Assembly (NCBI GenBank): GCA_044233495.1
Contig: JBIIJX010000085.1
Span: 1-9,811 of the forward strand
Direction of reading: 5' to 3'
From: UBA10649 sp044233495
GTDB lineage: Bacteria > Actinomycetota > Actinomycetes > S36-B12
DNA length: 9,811 bases
Under the pieces are notes generated by a model, which saw nothing but the letters and a program-made list of their open reading frames with translations, made no database searches and was not told where the DNA came from. Below are positions 1 to 7,796 of this stretch, piece by piece. The position numbers were made by a program, and so were the translations under genes. Position 1 is the first letter of the stretch. Each line of letters opens with the position of its first letter.

Positions 1-1
1 C

Positions 2-2050
2 ATTCGCGACCTCACCGACAACTGGGGCATGAGCGTCTCCGACATCCTCGTGGACACCCTGACCTTCCCGATCGCGACCGGGCAGGAGGAGACGCGGCGG
101 GATGCGATCGAGACCATCGAGGCGATCAGGGAGCTCAAGCGGATCCATCCGGGTGTGCAGACGACGCTCGGCCTGTCCAACGTCTCCTTCGGACTCAATC
201 CCGCGGCTCGTCAGGTGCTGAACAGCGTGTTTCTGCACGAGGCGATGGCCGCAGGACTGGATTCTGCGATCGTCCATGCCTCGAAGATCCTGCCGATGGC
301 GAAGATCCCCGAGGAGCAGTACCGAGTCGCACTCGACCTTGTCTACGACCGTCGCGAACGTGACGCGGACGGAACGGTGACCTACGACCCGCTCCAGCGC
401 TTCCTCGAGCTCTTCGACGGCGTCGAGGCTCGGTCGCTCTCCGCGTCCCGTGCGGAGGAGCTCGCAGCGCTGCCGTTGTTCGAGCGACTCGAGCGTCGAA
501 TCATCGACGGTGAACGCCTGGGCCTGGAGGCCGACCTCGATGCGGCGCTCCTGGATCGTCCCGCGCTGGCCATCGTGAACGACACTCTGCTCTCGGGCAT
601 GAAGGTGGTGGGAGAGCGTTTCGCCTCCGGCGAGATGCAGCTGCCGTTCGTGCTCCAGAGCGCAGAGGTGATGAAGACAGCTGTGGCTTACCTCGAACCC
701 CACATGGAGCGCTCGGACGAAGACGGCAAGGGCACCATGGTGCTCGCCACGGTCAAAGGAGACGTCCACGACATCGGCAAGAACCTCGTTGACATCATCC
801 TGTCGAACAACGGGTACACCGTCGTGAACATCGGCATCAAGCAGCCCATCTCGACCATCATCGAGGCGGCTGAGCAGAACGACGCCGATGTCATCGGCAT
901 GAGCGGGCTTCTGGTCAAGAGCACGGTGATCATGAAGGAGAACCTCGAGGAGATGAACGCACGCGGGGTTGCAGAGCGCTTCCCCGTCGTGCTCGGGGGA
1001 GCCGCGCTCACGCGGGCGTTTGTCGAGGAGGACCTCGCGGGTATGTACAAGGGCGAGGTGCGCTACGCGCGTGACGCATTCGAGGGCCTGCGTCTGATGG
1101 ATTCCTTCATGGCCGTCAAGCGCGGAGTCCCAGGTGCGACCCTTCCGGAACTGCGGTCTCGTCGCGTTCGCACGCGCGAGCGCGTCGAGGAGCCCGACCT
1201 GCCCCTGCCGGAGCGGTCGGATGTCGCCGTCGACGTGCCCGTGCCCACGCCGCCTTTCTGGGGCGACCGCGTCGTGAAGGGCATCGCTCTCGCCGACTAC
1301 CTTCCGTACCTCGACGAGCGAGCACTCTTCCTGGGCCAGTGGGGACTGAAGCCAGGCCGTGGCGAGGACGGTGCCGGCTACGACGAGCTGGTCGAGACCG
1401 AGGGCCGCCCCCGTCTGCGAACCTGGATCGACCGCATCCACACGGAGGGCATCATCAACCCCGCCGTCGTCTACGGGTACTTCCCGTGCGTTTCCGAGGG
1501 AGATGACCTCGTTGTTCTCTGGCACGACGGACCTCGCAGGGGGGAGGAGCGCACCCGGCTGCACTTCCCTCGACAGAGGCGGGACCGGCACCTGTGCCTG
1601 GCGGACTTCTACCGGCCAAGGGAATCCGGCGAGATCGACGTCGTGCCCTTCACCATCGTGACCATGGGACAGGCCGCTTCGGACGCGACGGCCCGACTGT
1701 TCGAGGCGGACTCCTACCGCGAGTACCTCGAGCTCCACGGACTGTCGGTTCAGCTAACGGAGGCGCTCGCCGAGTTCTGGCACGCTCGGGTGCGCGAGGA
1801 GCTCGGTCTCAGTGCCGGCGACAGCACCGACATGGACGTCCTCATAGCCAAGCAGGGGTATCAGGGCTCGCGCTATTCCTTCGGCTATCCGGCTTGCCCC
1901 GACCTTGAGCAGCAGGTCGCGATCATGGACCTGCTTGACCCTCAGCGGATCGGTGTCGAGCTGTCCGAGGAATTCCAGCTGCATCCGGAGCAGTCGACCA
2001 GTGCGATCATCGCCCACCACCCCGAGGCCCGATACTTCAACGCGACGTGA
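2..2050 (+). CDS. metH: Cobalamin-dependent methionine synthase, C-terminal part (5' end outside window)
   Basis: Transfers a methyl group from methyltetrahydrofolate via cobalamin to homocysteine, giving methionine, in the cytoplasm. The frame is open from the first bases, so the Met at 29 is internal and the homocysteine-binding and most of the pterin-binding domains lie upstream of the window. Numbering from the Met codon at 29: residues 1 to about 110 are the end of the pterin domain; about 140-230 the helical B12 cap; about 235-360 the B12-binding Rossmann domain. The latter has GDVHDIGKN with His247 as the lower axial cobalt ligand, Asp245 and Ser292 as its partners, and Gly323-Gly324. 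From about 400 to the end is the AdoMet-dependent reactivation domain, with Arg615 to Pro624 (RYSFGYPACP) matching the family AdoMet-binding signature. No frameshift or missing key residue is visible. The stop overlaps the next gene, which implies co-transcription. Family identification is very secure. Confidence 0.97.
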   Translation: MRDLTDNWGMSVSDILVDTLTFPIATGQEETRRDAIETIEAIRELKRIHPGVQTTLGLSNVSFGLNPAARQVLNSVFLHEAMAAGLDSAIVHASKILPMAKIPEEQYRVALDLVYDRRERDADGTVTYDPLQRFLELFDGVEARSLSASRAEELAALPLFERLERRIIDGERLGLEADLDAALLDRPALAIVNDTLLSGMKVVGERFASGEMQLPFVLQSAEVMKTAVAYLEPHMERSDEDGKGTMVLATVKGDVHDIGKNLVDIILSNNGYTVVNIGIKQPISTIIEAAEQNDADVIGMSGLLVKSTVIMKENLEEMNARGVAERFPVVLGGAALTRAFVEEDLAGMYKGEVRYARDAFEGLRLMDSFMAVKRGVPGATLPELRSRRVRTRERVEEPDLPLPERSDVAVDVPVPTPPFWGDRVVKGIALADYLPYLDERALFLGQWGLKPGRGEDGAGYDELVETEGRPRLRTWIDRIHTEGIINPAVVYGYFPCVSEGDDLVVLWHDGPRRGEERTRLHFPRQRRDRHLCLADFYRPRESGEIDVVPFTIVTMGQAASDATARLFEADSYREYLELHGLSVQLTEALAEFWHARVREELGLSAGDSTDMDVLIAKQGYQGSRYSFGYPACPDLEQQVAIMDLLDPQRIGVELSEEFQLHPEQSTSAIIAHHPEARYFNAT

Positions 2051-2712
2051 TTCCTCTGCCCGCAGCCGTGCTGTTCGACATGGACGGCACCCTTGTCGAC
2101 ACCGAGGGTCTATGGCTGGAGTCCGAGATCCACGTCATGGGCGTACTCGGCTCCGATTGGCACCACGAGGATCAGGTCGTCTGCCTGGGTGGTCCGCTCG
2201 AGCGGGTGACCGCCCACATGCGAGCACGATCGGGCACGCAGTTGACCGACGATGAGATCGGCATACTGCTGCTCGACCAGATGGAGATGCGCCTCCTGGC
2301 ATCACCGCCCGAGTGGCGCCCCGGTGCCCGGGAGCTGCTGCTGGAATGTCGTGCTCTGGGCGTCCCCACGGCGCTCGTCTCGGCGTCCTGGGCCCGCCTC
2401 ATCTCCGCAGTGGCCGATCGGCTCTCGGAAGACCTCGGGGCACAGCTCTTCGATGTCGTCGTCGCAGGCGATGACGTGCGCAACAGCAAACCCCATCCGG
2501 AGCCCTACCAGCTCGCCGCGCTGCGCCTTGGACTCAGTGCGCAACAGTGCTTGGCGCTCGAGGACTCACCCACGGGGGTCACCTCCGCGCGTGACGCCGG
2601 ATGCCGGGTGGTCGCCGTGCCCCACCTGGCCGAGGTCGCGCACCTCGGTACGGCGGTTACGCCCAGCCTCGCGGGCATGGGCCTCGCGGAGCTGTGGGGC
2701 CTGACGTTCTGA
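2047..2712 (+). CDS. HAD superfamily hydrolase, phosphatase / beta-phosphoglucomutase-like (subfamily IA)
   Basis: A 221-residue soluble haloacid dehalogenase-fold protein that probably dephosphorylates a small phosphorylated metabolite; the substrate cannot be read from the sequence. Motif I is FDMDGT with the Asp11 nucleophile and Asp13 acid/base. Motif II Ser/Thr lies in LVSAS (about 110-114). Motif III is Lys148 in NSKPHPEPY. Motif IV is Glu172-Asp173 in LEDSPTG. A helical cap occupies about residues 17-90, as in subfamily I enzymes. The start chosen is the GTG at 2047, inside the metH stop (GTGA overlap): the HAD motif I begins only ten residues in, and no better start lies downstream. 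No good Shine-Dalgarno sequence precedes it, so translation is probably coupled to metH. A HAD gene next to metH is a recurrent actinobacterial arrangement, but no link to methionine synthesis is shown here. Confidence 0.9.
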   Translation: MIPLPAAVLFDMDGTLVDTEGLWLESEIHVMGVLGSDWHHEDQVVCLGGPLERVTAHMRARSGTQLTDDEIGILLLDQMEMRLLASPPEWRPGARELLLECRALGVPTALVSASWARLISAVADRLSEDLGAQLFDVVVAGDDVRNSKPHPEPYQLAALRLGLSAQQCLALEDSPTGVTSARDAGCRVVAVPHLAEVAHLGTAVTPSLAGMGLAELWGLTF

Positions 2713-2728
2713 CCCTCTGCGGTCTGGT

Positions 2729-2761
2729 CGCCATGCCGTGTCCCGACGATGACACCTGGCG
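2729..2761. terminator. Weak bidirectional hairpin between convergent genes
   Basis: An interrupted inverted repeat lies in the 50-base gap between the convergent HAD and nuclease genes. The inner stem is GTGTC (2738-2742) with GACAC (2751-2755) around an 8-base loop. The outer stem is CGCCA (2729-2733) with TGGCG (2757-2761). The two stems are offset by a bulge of four bases on one side and one on the other. There is no U-tract on either strand, so intrinsic termination is uncertain. The position between convergent genes is the main support. Confidence 0.3.
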
Positions 2762-2762
2762 G

Positions 2763-3620
2763 TCAGGACTCGGGGTCCCGTCCACGCTGACGGGTCATCG
2801 CGGTGGGCCATTCCGAGCGTGGCGGCAGGGGAGGCGGGGTGCCCTCCCACGCGGGACACAGGGACCGATGACTGCACCAGTCGCACAGGCGAGAGGGGCG
2901 AGGCGCGAACTCGGTGTCGGCAGCCCGGCTGATCGCGTCACGCAGGGCGAGCAGCCGACGCTCCGTCGCAAGCAGGTCGTCGGCATCGGGTGAATGCCTC
3001 AGGACCTGGGCATCCCCGAGGTACATCAACTGGAGCAGTGCGGGGATCTCGCCTGTCATGCGCCACCACACGAGTGCGTAGAACCTCATCTGGAACATCG
3101 CCTTGCCGGCGAACGCCTCCGACGGCGACCGACCGGTCTTGTAGTCGACGATGCGCACGCGGCCATCGGCCGTCCGGTCGACGCGATCGACGTACCCCCG
3201 AAGCTCGAGTTCATCGCAGACGACACTCGACACGGCGATCTCGCAGGCATGCGGCTCCAGTCGCCGCGGATCCTCCAGCGCGAAGTAGGACTTCAGGAAC
3301 CGGTCGCCGTCGATGTCCGGCGGTGCTCCGGGCCGCGGACGCAAGGCGTCGGCCTCATCGGGCGAGTGCTGCTCCATCTCTGCGAACGAGGCCACGAGCA
3401 GGTCGGCGGCGGCCGATGGGGTCCTCTGCGCGGCGGGCAGCCCGAAGAGGAGCTCCAGGGCACGATGCACAAGGGTGCCCCGCACCGCAGCCGCCGAGGG
3501 TGCCTCAGACAGCCGATCGATCGCCCGAAAACGGTAGAGCAGGGGACAGGTGGTGAAGTCCGCGGCTCGCGAAGGGGACAGCGACGCGGGGTAGCGCCCG
3601 GATCGAGCGCTGTCAGCCAC
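2763..3620 (-). CDS. RecB-like PD-(D/E)XK nuclease with predicted Fe-S cluster
   Basis: A 285-residue stand-alone nuclease domain of the RecB/AddB/Cas4 type, with no helicase attached. Catalytic motifs are His52 in GTLVHRALE, Asp145 in RGYVDRVDR, Asp159-Tyr-Lys161 in VDYKTGR, and Gln177-x3-Tyr181 (QMRFY), the RecB-family motif IV. Cys25 near the N-terminus plus Cys246, Cys249 and Cys255 (C-x2-C-x5-C) match the four-Cys Fe-S staple seen in AddB and Cas4. It probably cleaves or resects DNA ends; its true role is not established. The M. tuberculosis homologue (Rv2119, recalled) also sits beside trmI, so the position is conserved. The gene is divergent from trmI and convergent with the HAD gene. 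The start chosen is the GTG at 3618-3620, because SLSPSRAADFTTCP, the usual N-terminal motif, follows at once. No Shine-Dalgarno sequence is visible upstream, so it may be leaderless. Confidence 0.88.
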   Translation of the reverse strand: MADSARSGRYPASLSPSRAADFTTCPLLYRFRAIDRLSEAPSAAAVRGTLVHRALELLFGLPAAQRTPSAAADLLVASFAEMEQHSPDEADALRPRPGAPPDIDGDRFLKSYFALEDPRRLEPHACEIAVSSVVCDELELRGYVDRVDRTADGRVRIVDYKTGRSPSEAFAGKAMFQMRFYALVWWRMTGEIPALLQLMYLGDAQVLRHSPDADDLLATERRLLALRDAISRAADTEFAPRPSRLCDWCSHRSLCPAWEGTPPPLPPRSEWPTAMTRQRGRDPES

Positions 3621-3638
3621 GTCACGGGAGCCTAGTAC
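3610..3638 (+). promoter_or_regulatory. Candidate promoter for trmI
   Basis: CTGTCA (3610-3615, four of six matches to TTGACA) and TAGTAC (3633-3638) are 17 bases apart in the short divergent region before trmI. The predicted transcript start near 3645 leaves a leader of about 24 bases that contains the trmI ribosome binding site. The -10 match is poor (it lacks the final T), and it overlaps the candidate -10 of the divergent nuclease gene, so the two could interfere. Confidence 0.3.
3629..3634 (-). promoter_or_regulatory. Candidate -10 element for the RecB-like nuclease gene
   Basis: On the minus strand TAGGCT fits the actinobacterial TAnnnT -10 pattern and ends 8 bases before the GTG start, so transcription would begin one or two bases upstream of the start codon. 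No -35 hexamer resembling TTGACA is seen at the right distance. The short, weakly constrained motif makes this tentative. Confidence 0.3.
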
Positions 3639-3655
3639 CGTTCAGCGAGTGCGAC

Positions 3656-3662
3656 GAGGGAG
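3656..3662 (+). promoter_or_regulatory. Ribosome binding site of trmI
   Basis: GAGGGAG lies 6 bases before the GTG at 3669. It decides this GTG as the trmI start, over the out-of-frame GTG at 3649. Confidence 0.7.
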
Positions 3663-3668
3663 CAGGCA

Positions 3669-4604
3669 GTGGGCATAGCGGACAGCCGGCGTCGTGGTCC
3701 CTTCCAGGTGGGTGACCTCGTGCAGTTGACCGATCCCCGCCGGAAGATGCACACCATCACCCTCGTCGAAGGCGCTGCGTACCACACCCACCGCGGTGCT
3801 CTACCGCACGACGAGATCATCGGCCGCCCCGAGGGCATCGTCGTGACCTCAAGCAACGGAACCGCCTTCCTCGCCCTCCGGCCCATCCTGGACGATTTCG
3901 TGCTGTCCATGCCCCGTGGCGCTCAGGTGATCTACCCCAAGGACGCGGCGCGGATCATCGGCCTGGCCAATATCGGCGCGGGCGCGCGTGTCGCGGAGGC
4001 AGGAGTCGGATCGGGTGCGCTCACCTGCAGCCTCCTGCGCGCCGTCGGCGACCAGGGATCCGTGGTCAGCTATGAGCGCAGACCGGAGTTCGCCGAGGTT
4101 GCCGAACGCAATGTCGCCGTGTGGTTCGGTGACCGCCCGGTGAATTGGACGCTGCGACTGGGCGACATGGCGCACGACCTCGCGGAGCGTGACCTCGACG
4201 CGGTGATCCTCGACATGCTCGCTCCGTGGGAGTGCCTGGGCAGCGCAGCAGCCGCGCTGGCGCCCGGCGGCGTCCTGATCGGCTACGTCGCGACGACCAC
4301 ACAACTGTCCCGGCTCGTGGAGTCCCTCCGGGTCACGGGAGACTGGACGGAGCCGCGCGCCGAGGAGACCCTTCTGCGCACCTGGCACCTCGATGGACTG
4401 GCCGTCCGGCCTGATCACCGCATGAACGGCCACACCGCCTTCCTGGTGACCACGCGGCGCCTGGCTCCCGGCACTGTCCTGCCGCCACGGCGACGCCGTC
4501 CGGCACCCGGCGCCTACGGCGACGACTACGGCGGTCCGGGCGGCATTGACTCTGGCTCGTCAGAACGGGTGGCCGGCTCGGACTCGGGTTACAGTGGCGG
4601 CTGA
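3669..4604 (+). CDS. trmI: tRNA (adenine-58-N1)-methyltransferase TrmI
   Basis: AdoMet-dependent enzyme that makes 1-methyladenosine at position 58 in the T-loop of tRNAs; family members act as homotetramers. The N-terminal beta domain (about 1-85) has the typical GPFQVGDLVQLTD and HTHRGALPHDEIIG signatures. The Rossmann methyltransferase domain follows: motif I is EAGVGSGALT (110-119), the ribose-binding acid Glu136 lies in SYERRPE, and Asp182 in LDMLAPWE is the expected catalytic acid. The C-terminal substrate region is RTWHLDGLAVRPDHRMNGHTAFL. After about residue 268 comes a low-complexity tail, first Pro/Arg-rich and then Gly/Asp/Ser-rich, which is probably disordered. The closest well-known homologue is M. 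tuberculosis Rv2118c, which sits in the same neighbourhood. The start is GTG with a good ribosome binding site. It lies 21 bases before arc on the same strand and may be co-transcribed with the proteasome genes. Confidence 0.95.
   Translation: MGIADSRRRGPFQVGDLVQLTDPRRKMHTITLVEGAAYHTHRGALPHDEIIGRPEGIVVTSSNGTAFLALRPILDDFVLSMPRGAQVIYPKDAARIIGLANIGAGARVAEAGVGSGALTCSLLRAVGDQGSVVSYERRPEFAEVAERNVAVWFGDRPVNWTLRLGDMAHDLAERDLDAVILDMLAPWECLGSAAAALAPGGVLIGYVATTTQLSRLVESLRVTGDWTEPRAEETLLRTWHLDGLAVRPDHRMNGHTAFLVTTRRLAPGTVLPPRRRRPAPGAYGDDYGGPGGIDSGSSERVAGSDSGYSGG
4590..4595 (+). promoter_or_regulatory. Candidate -10 element for arc within the trmI tail
   Basis: TACAGT, preceded by GGGT, fits TAnnnT. A transcript starting near 4602, at the trmI stop, would leave a leader of about 24 bases containing the arc ribosome binding site. 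No convincing -35 lies 16 to 19 bases upstream; TTGACT at 4546-4551 is a good hexamer but too far away. This is a possible separate promoter for the proteasome genes. Confidence 0.3.
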
Positions 4605-4616
4605 CCCTCTGAGGCT

Positions 4617-4620
4617 GGAG
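4617..4620 (+). promoter_or_regulatory. Ribosome binding site of arc
   Basis: GGAG, within the purine-rich GAGGCTGGAG run at 4611-4620, lies 5 bases before the ATG at 4626 and supports that start. Confidence 0.65.
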
Positions 4621-4625
4621 ACGCG

Positions 4626-6287
4626 ATGACCGAGACACCTGGCTGGGCCTCTCGCGTGCATGATCTGGAGACAGCCCTGACGGAGCTGCGTGGGGAGCTC
4701 GCCGCGCAGAAGGACCACAACGCGCGACTCATCCGGACGCTGCGGGAGGCGCGGGAGCAGATCGTCACCCTGAAGGAGGAGGTCGACCGCCTGGGTGATC
4801 CGCCCCAGAGCTTCGGGACGCTGATCTCACTCGATGACGATGGCAACGCCACGATCGCGACCGCGGGGCGCAAGCTGCGCGTGGCAGTCAGCCCCTCCGT
4901 CGACCGGGCGGCGCTGGAACCCGGTCGGGAACTCGTGCTCAACGAGTCGCTCACCGTCATTGCGACACTCGACTTCGAGGACGTCGGAGAGATCGTGGTG
5001 TTCAAGGAGCTGCTGGATGGCGGGGATCGCGCTCTGGTCATCGGGCACACCGACGAGGAGCGGGTCGTCCGGATCGCTGAGCCCCTGCGCACCATGCGCT
5101 TGCGGGCCGGCGACTCCCTCCTGTGCGACGTGCGCACCGGAGTCGTCTATGAGCGCATCCCCAAGTCGGAGGTCGAGGAGCTCGTACTCGAGGAGGTGCC
5201 CGATATCCAGTACGAGGACATCGGCGGCCTTCGCGACCAGATCGAGGCCATTCGGGATGCCGTCGAACTGCCGTTCCTGCATCCGGACCTCTACGCGGAG
5301 CATCAACTGAAGCCACCGAAGGGCATCCTGCTCTACGGCCCGCCCGGGTGCGGCAAGACTCTCATTGCGAAGGCCGTGGCGAACTCGCTGGCGAAGAAGG
5401 TCGCGGAGCGCACCGGAGTCAGCGAGTCCAAGTCCTACTTCCTCAACATCAAGGGGCCGGAACTGCTCAATAAGTACGTGGGCGAGACCGAGCGGCACAT
5501 CCGTCTGGTCTTCCAGCGGGCCCGTGAGAAGGCATCCGAGGGGATGCCGGTCATCGTCTTCTTCGACGAGATGGACTCACTCTTCCGCACTCGGGGCACC
5601 GGTGTCTCCAGCGACGTCGAGAACACCATCGTGCCCCAGCTGCTCAGCGAGATCGACGGAGTCGAGAGCCTCGAGAACGTCATCGTCATCGGCGCCTCCA
5701 ACCGGGAGGACATGATCGATCCAGCCATCCTCCGACCGGGTCGCCTGGACGTGAAGATCAAGATCGAGCGTCCCGATGCGGAGTCGGCGAACGACATCTT
5801 CAGCAAGTACCTCGTTCCGTCCCTGCCCATCCATCCGGACGATCTCGCCGAGCACAGCCATGACCCCGTGACCGCCTGCGCAGCGATGATCACCCGGGCG
5901 GTCGAGACGATGTACGCGGAATCCGAGGAGAACATGTTCCTTGAGGTCACGTACGCCAACGGCGACAAGGAGACCCTCTACTTCAAGGACTTCAACTCCG
6001 GGGCGATGATCGAGAACATCGTCGCCCGTGCGAAGAAGAGCGCGATCAAGGACTTCCTCGAGACCGGCGACAAGGGCATCCGCATCCAGCATCTGCTGGC
6101 GGCCTGCCTCGACGAGTTCCGTGAGAACGAGGACCTTCCCAATACGACCAACCCCGACGACTGGGCGCGGATCTCAGGAAAGAAGGGCGAGCGGATCGTC
6201 TTCATCCGCACGCTCGTCAAGGGCAAGAAGGGCTCCGAGCCAGGGCGCTCGATCGAGAACGTCGCCAACACGGGGCAGTACCTCTAG
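4626..6287 (+). CDS. arc: Proteasome-associated AAA+ ATPase ARC (Mpa)
   Basis: Hexameric unfoldase that captures pupylated proteins and threads them into the 20S proteasome; called Mpa in mycobacteria. It has 553 residues. About 8-57 form a heptad-rich coiled coil, the Pup-binding region. About 60-180 are the double OB ring. The AAA+ module starts near 190, with Walker A GPPGCGKT (238-245, Lys244), Walker B VIVFFDE (309-315), sensor-1 Asn359 and the Arg-rich LRPGR segment (369-373). The pore-loop aromatic is probably Tyr284 in KYVGE. A short beta-rich insertion near 436-455 matches the beta-grasp element of the family. The protein ends GQYL, the C-terminal motif whose penultimate Tyr docks into the PrcA ring and opens the gate. 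Every functional element expected for a proteasomal partner is present. The dop start follows directly after its stop. Confidence 0.98.
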   Translation: MTETPGWASRVHDLETALTELRGELAAQKDHNARLIRTLREAREQIVTLKEEVDRLGDPPQSFGTLISLDDDGNATIATAGRKLRVAVSPSVDRAALEPGRELVLNESLTVIATLDFEDVGEIVVFKELLDGGDRALVIGHTDEERVVRIAEPLRTMRLRAGDSLLCDVRTGVVYERIPKSEVEELVLEEVPDIQYEDIGGLRDQIEAIRDAVELPFLHPDLYAEHQLKPPKGILLYGPPGCGKTLIAKAVANSLAKKVAERTGVSESKSYFLNIKGPELLNKYVGETERHIRLVFQRAREKASEGMPVIVFFDEMDSLFRTRGTGVSSDVENTIVPQLLSEIDGVESLENVIVIGASNREDMIDPAILRPGRLDVKIKIERPDAESANDIFSKYLVPSLPIHPDDLAEHSHDPVTACAAMITRAVETMYAESEENMFLEVTYANGDKETLYFKDFNSGAMIENIVARAKKSAIKDFLETGDKGIRIQHLLAACLDEFRENEDLPNTTNPDDWARISGKKGERIVFIRTLVKGKKGSEPGRSIENVANTGQYL

Positions 6288-7796
6288 ATGTCCGTCCATC
6301 GCGTGATGGGCATCGAGACCGAGTACGGGATCTCGATCCCGGGCCATCCGACGATCAATCCGACTGTGTCGAGTTCGCGGATCGTCAATGCCTACGCCCG
6401 CCACGTCGTTCCGAGCGGTCAGCGTCCCGGAGGCTGGGACTACGCCCTCGAGAGCCCGCTGCGAGACGCGCGGGGCTTCGACATGTCGCGGGCCGACGCC
6501 GATCCCAGTCAGCTGACGGACGACCCTGCCATGGCGAACGTCGTGCTCACCAACGGTTCTCGCCTGTACGTCGATCACGCACACCCGGAACTGTCGACTC
6601 CCGAGGTCACCAATCCCCGCGACGCCGTGCTCTGGGATCGCGCCGGCGTGGAGATCATGCGAATAGCCATGCAGCTGGCAGCTCAGGATCCCGAGGGACA
6701 CCCGATAGTCCTCTACAAGAACAACACGGACAACAAGGGTGCATCGTACGGGTGCCATGAGAACTACCTCATGGACCGTCGCACCCCCTTTGCGGAGATC
6801 GTCCGTCACCTGACGCCGTTCTTCATCACGCGTCAGGTCTTCACGGGTGCCGGGCGCCTCGGTATCGGCCAGGACGGACGTCGACTGGACTACCAGTTGA
6901 GCCAGCGGGCCGACTTCTTCGAAGTCGAGGTCGGGCTCGAGACCACCCTCAAGCGACCCATCATCAACACCAGAGACGAGCCTCATGCGGACCCGGAGCG
7001 GTACCGCCGACTCCATGTCATCGTCGGAGACGCGAACCTGAGCGACACCGCGACGTACCTGAAGATGGGCACCACGGCTCTGGTCCTAGCCCTGCTCGAA
7101 GCGGGTCGGTTGTCCGATCTGGACCTATGGCCGCAGAGCCCGGTCCGCGAGATGCACGCGGTCTCACACGACACCAACCTCGGTCATCTGGTGGAGCTCG
7201 CCGACGGCCGTCGCATGACCGCCATGGACATCCAGCGCGTGCTCCTGGACCGCGCGCACTCCTTCTGCACCGATCCTGACCCGGTGACCCGTGACGTCCT
7301 CGAACAGTGGGGGTCAGTGCTCGACGATCTGGCGAAGGACCCGCTCATCTGCGCTGATCGAGTCGACTGGGTCGCCAAGGGGACTCTCCTGGACGGATTC
7401 CGGCGCCGGGAGTCACTCGACTGGTCCTCGCCCCGCCTGCAGCTGATCGACCTTCAGTACTCAGACCTGCGCCCTGACCGCGGGCTGGCAGCCAAGCTCG
7501 AGCAGAAGGGCCGGCTCGTGCGCATGTTCGACGACTCGACCGTCACGGATGCCATCACCTGCCCGCCGACCGACACACGCGCCTACTTCCGAGGGGAGTG
7601 CATTCGAAGGTTCCCTGAGTCGGTCGCAGCGGCGTCGTGGGATTCCCTGGTGTTCGACCTGCCCGGACGTGAGTCCCTCCTGCGGGTTCCCATGATCGAT
7701 CCCCTGAGGGGCACCCACGAGCACGTGCACGAACTGCTCGAGGGCTCTGCCGACGCAGAGGCGCTTGTCGGAAGCCTGATGCGCGATTCACGATAG
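6288..7796 (+). CDS. dop: Pup deamidase / depupylase Dop
   Basis: Glutamine-synthetase-like enzyme that converts the C-terminal Gln of Pup to Glu, making it ready for ligation, and also cleaves Pup from substrates. It has 502 residues, the usual length. The N-terminal GIETEYG (8-14) carries the Mg/ATP-binding acids. TNGSRLYVDHAHPE (88-101) has Asp96 at the position of the catalytic Asp. YKNNTDNKGASYGCHENYL is a conserved active-site strand and loop. About residues 42-70 (SGQRPGGWDYALESP onward) form the Dop loop, absent from PafA, which separates deamidase from ligase; pafA in this window indeed lacks it. The ATG immediately follows the arc TAG. The nearest purine run (GGGG at 6272-6275) is 12 bases away, so initiation probably depends on ribosomes ending arc. 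Whether ATP is used catalytically or as a cofactor cannot be told from sequence. Confidence 0.97.
   Translation: MSVHRVMGIETEYGISIPGHPTINPTVSSSRIVNAYARHVVPSGQRPGGWDYALESPLRDARGFDMSRADADPSQLTDDPAMANVVLTNGSRLYVDHAHPELSTPEVTNPRDAVLWDRAGVEIMRIAMQLAAQDPEGHPIVLYKNNTDNKGASYGCHENYLMDRRTPFAEIVRHLTPFFITRQVFTGAGRLGIGQDGRRLDYQLSQRADFFEVEVGLETTLKRPIINTRDEPHADPERYRRLHVIVGDANLSDTATYLKMGTTALVLALLEAGRLSDLDLWPQSPVREMHAVSHDTNLGHLVELADGRRMTAMDIQRVLLDRAHSFCTDPDPVTRDVLEQWGSVLDDLAKDPLICADRVDWVAKGTLLDGFRRRESLDWSSPRLQLIDLQYSDLRPDRGLAAKLEQKGRLVRMFDDSTVTDAITCPPTDTRAYFRGECIRRFPESVAAASWDSLVFDLPGRESLLRVPMIDPLRGTHEHVHELLEGSADAEALVGSLMRDSR

Noticed and set aside
2994..3635. A 213-codon plus-strand frame opposite the nuclease gene
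   Set aside because: The minus-strand frame has all PD-(D/E)XK motifs and the four Cys; the plus-strand product is compositionally biased and shows no motif.
4546..4595. TTGACT (4546-4551) as the -35 partner of TACAGT (4590-4595)
   Set aside because: The two are 38 bases apart, so they cannot form one promoter, and no -10 lies at the right distance from TTGACT.
2709..4611. The 11-base word CTGACCCTCTG at both the HAD stop (2709-2719) and the trmI stop (4601-4611)
   Set aside because: Several 11-base repeats are expected by chance in a window this size, and only the stop codon and a few bases agree in context.
6174..7016. A 280-codon open frame on the minus strand opposite the arc end and the start of dop
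   Set aside because: It is a shadow of arc and dop codons with no start signal or family resemblance.
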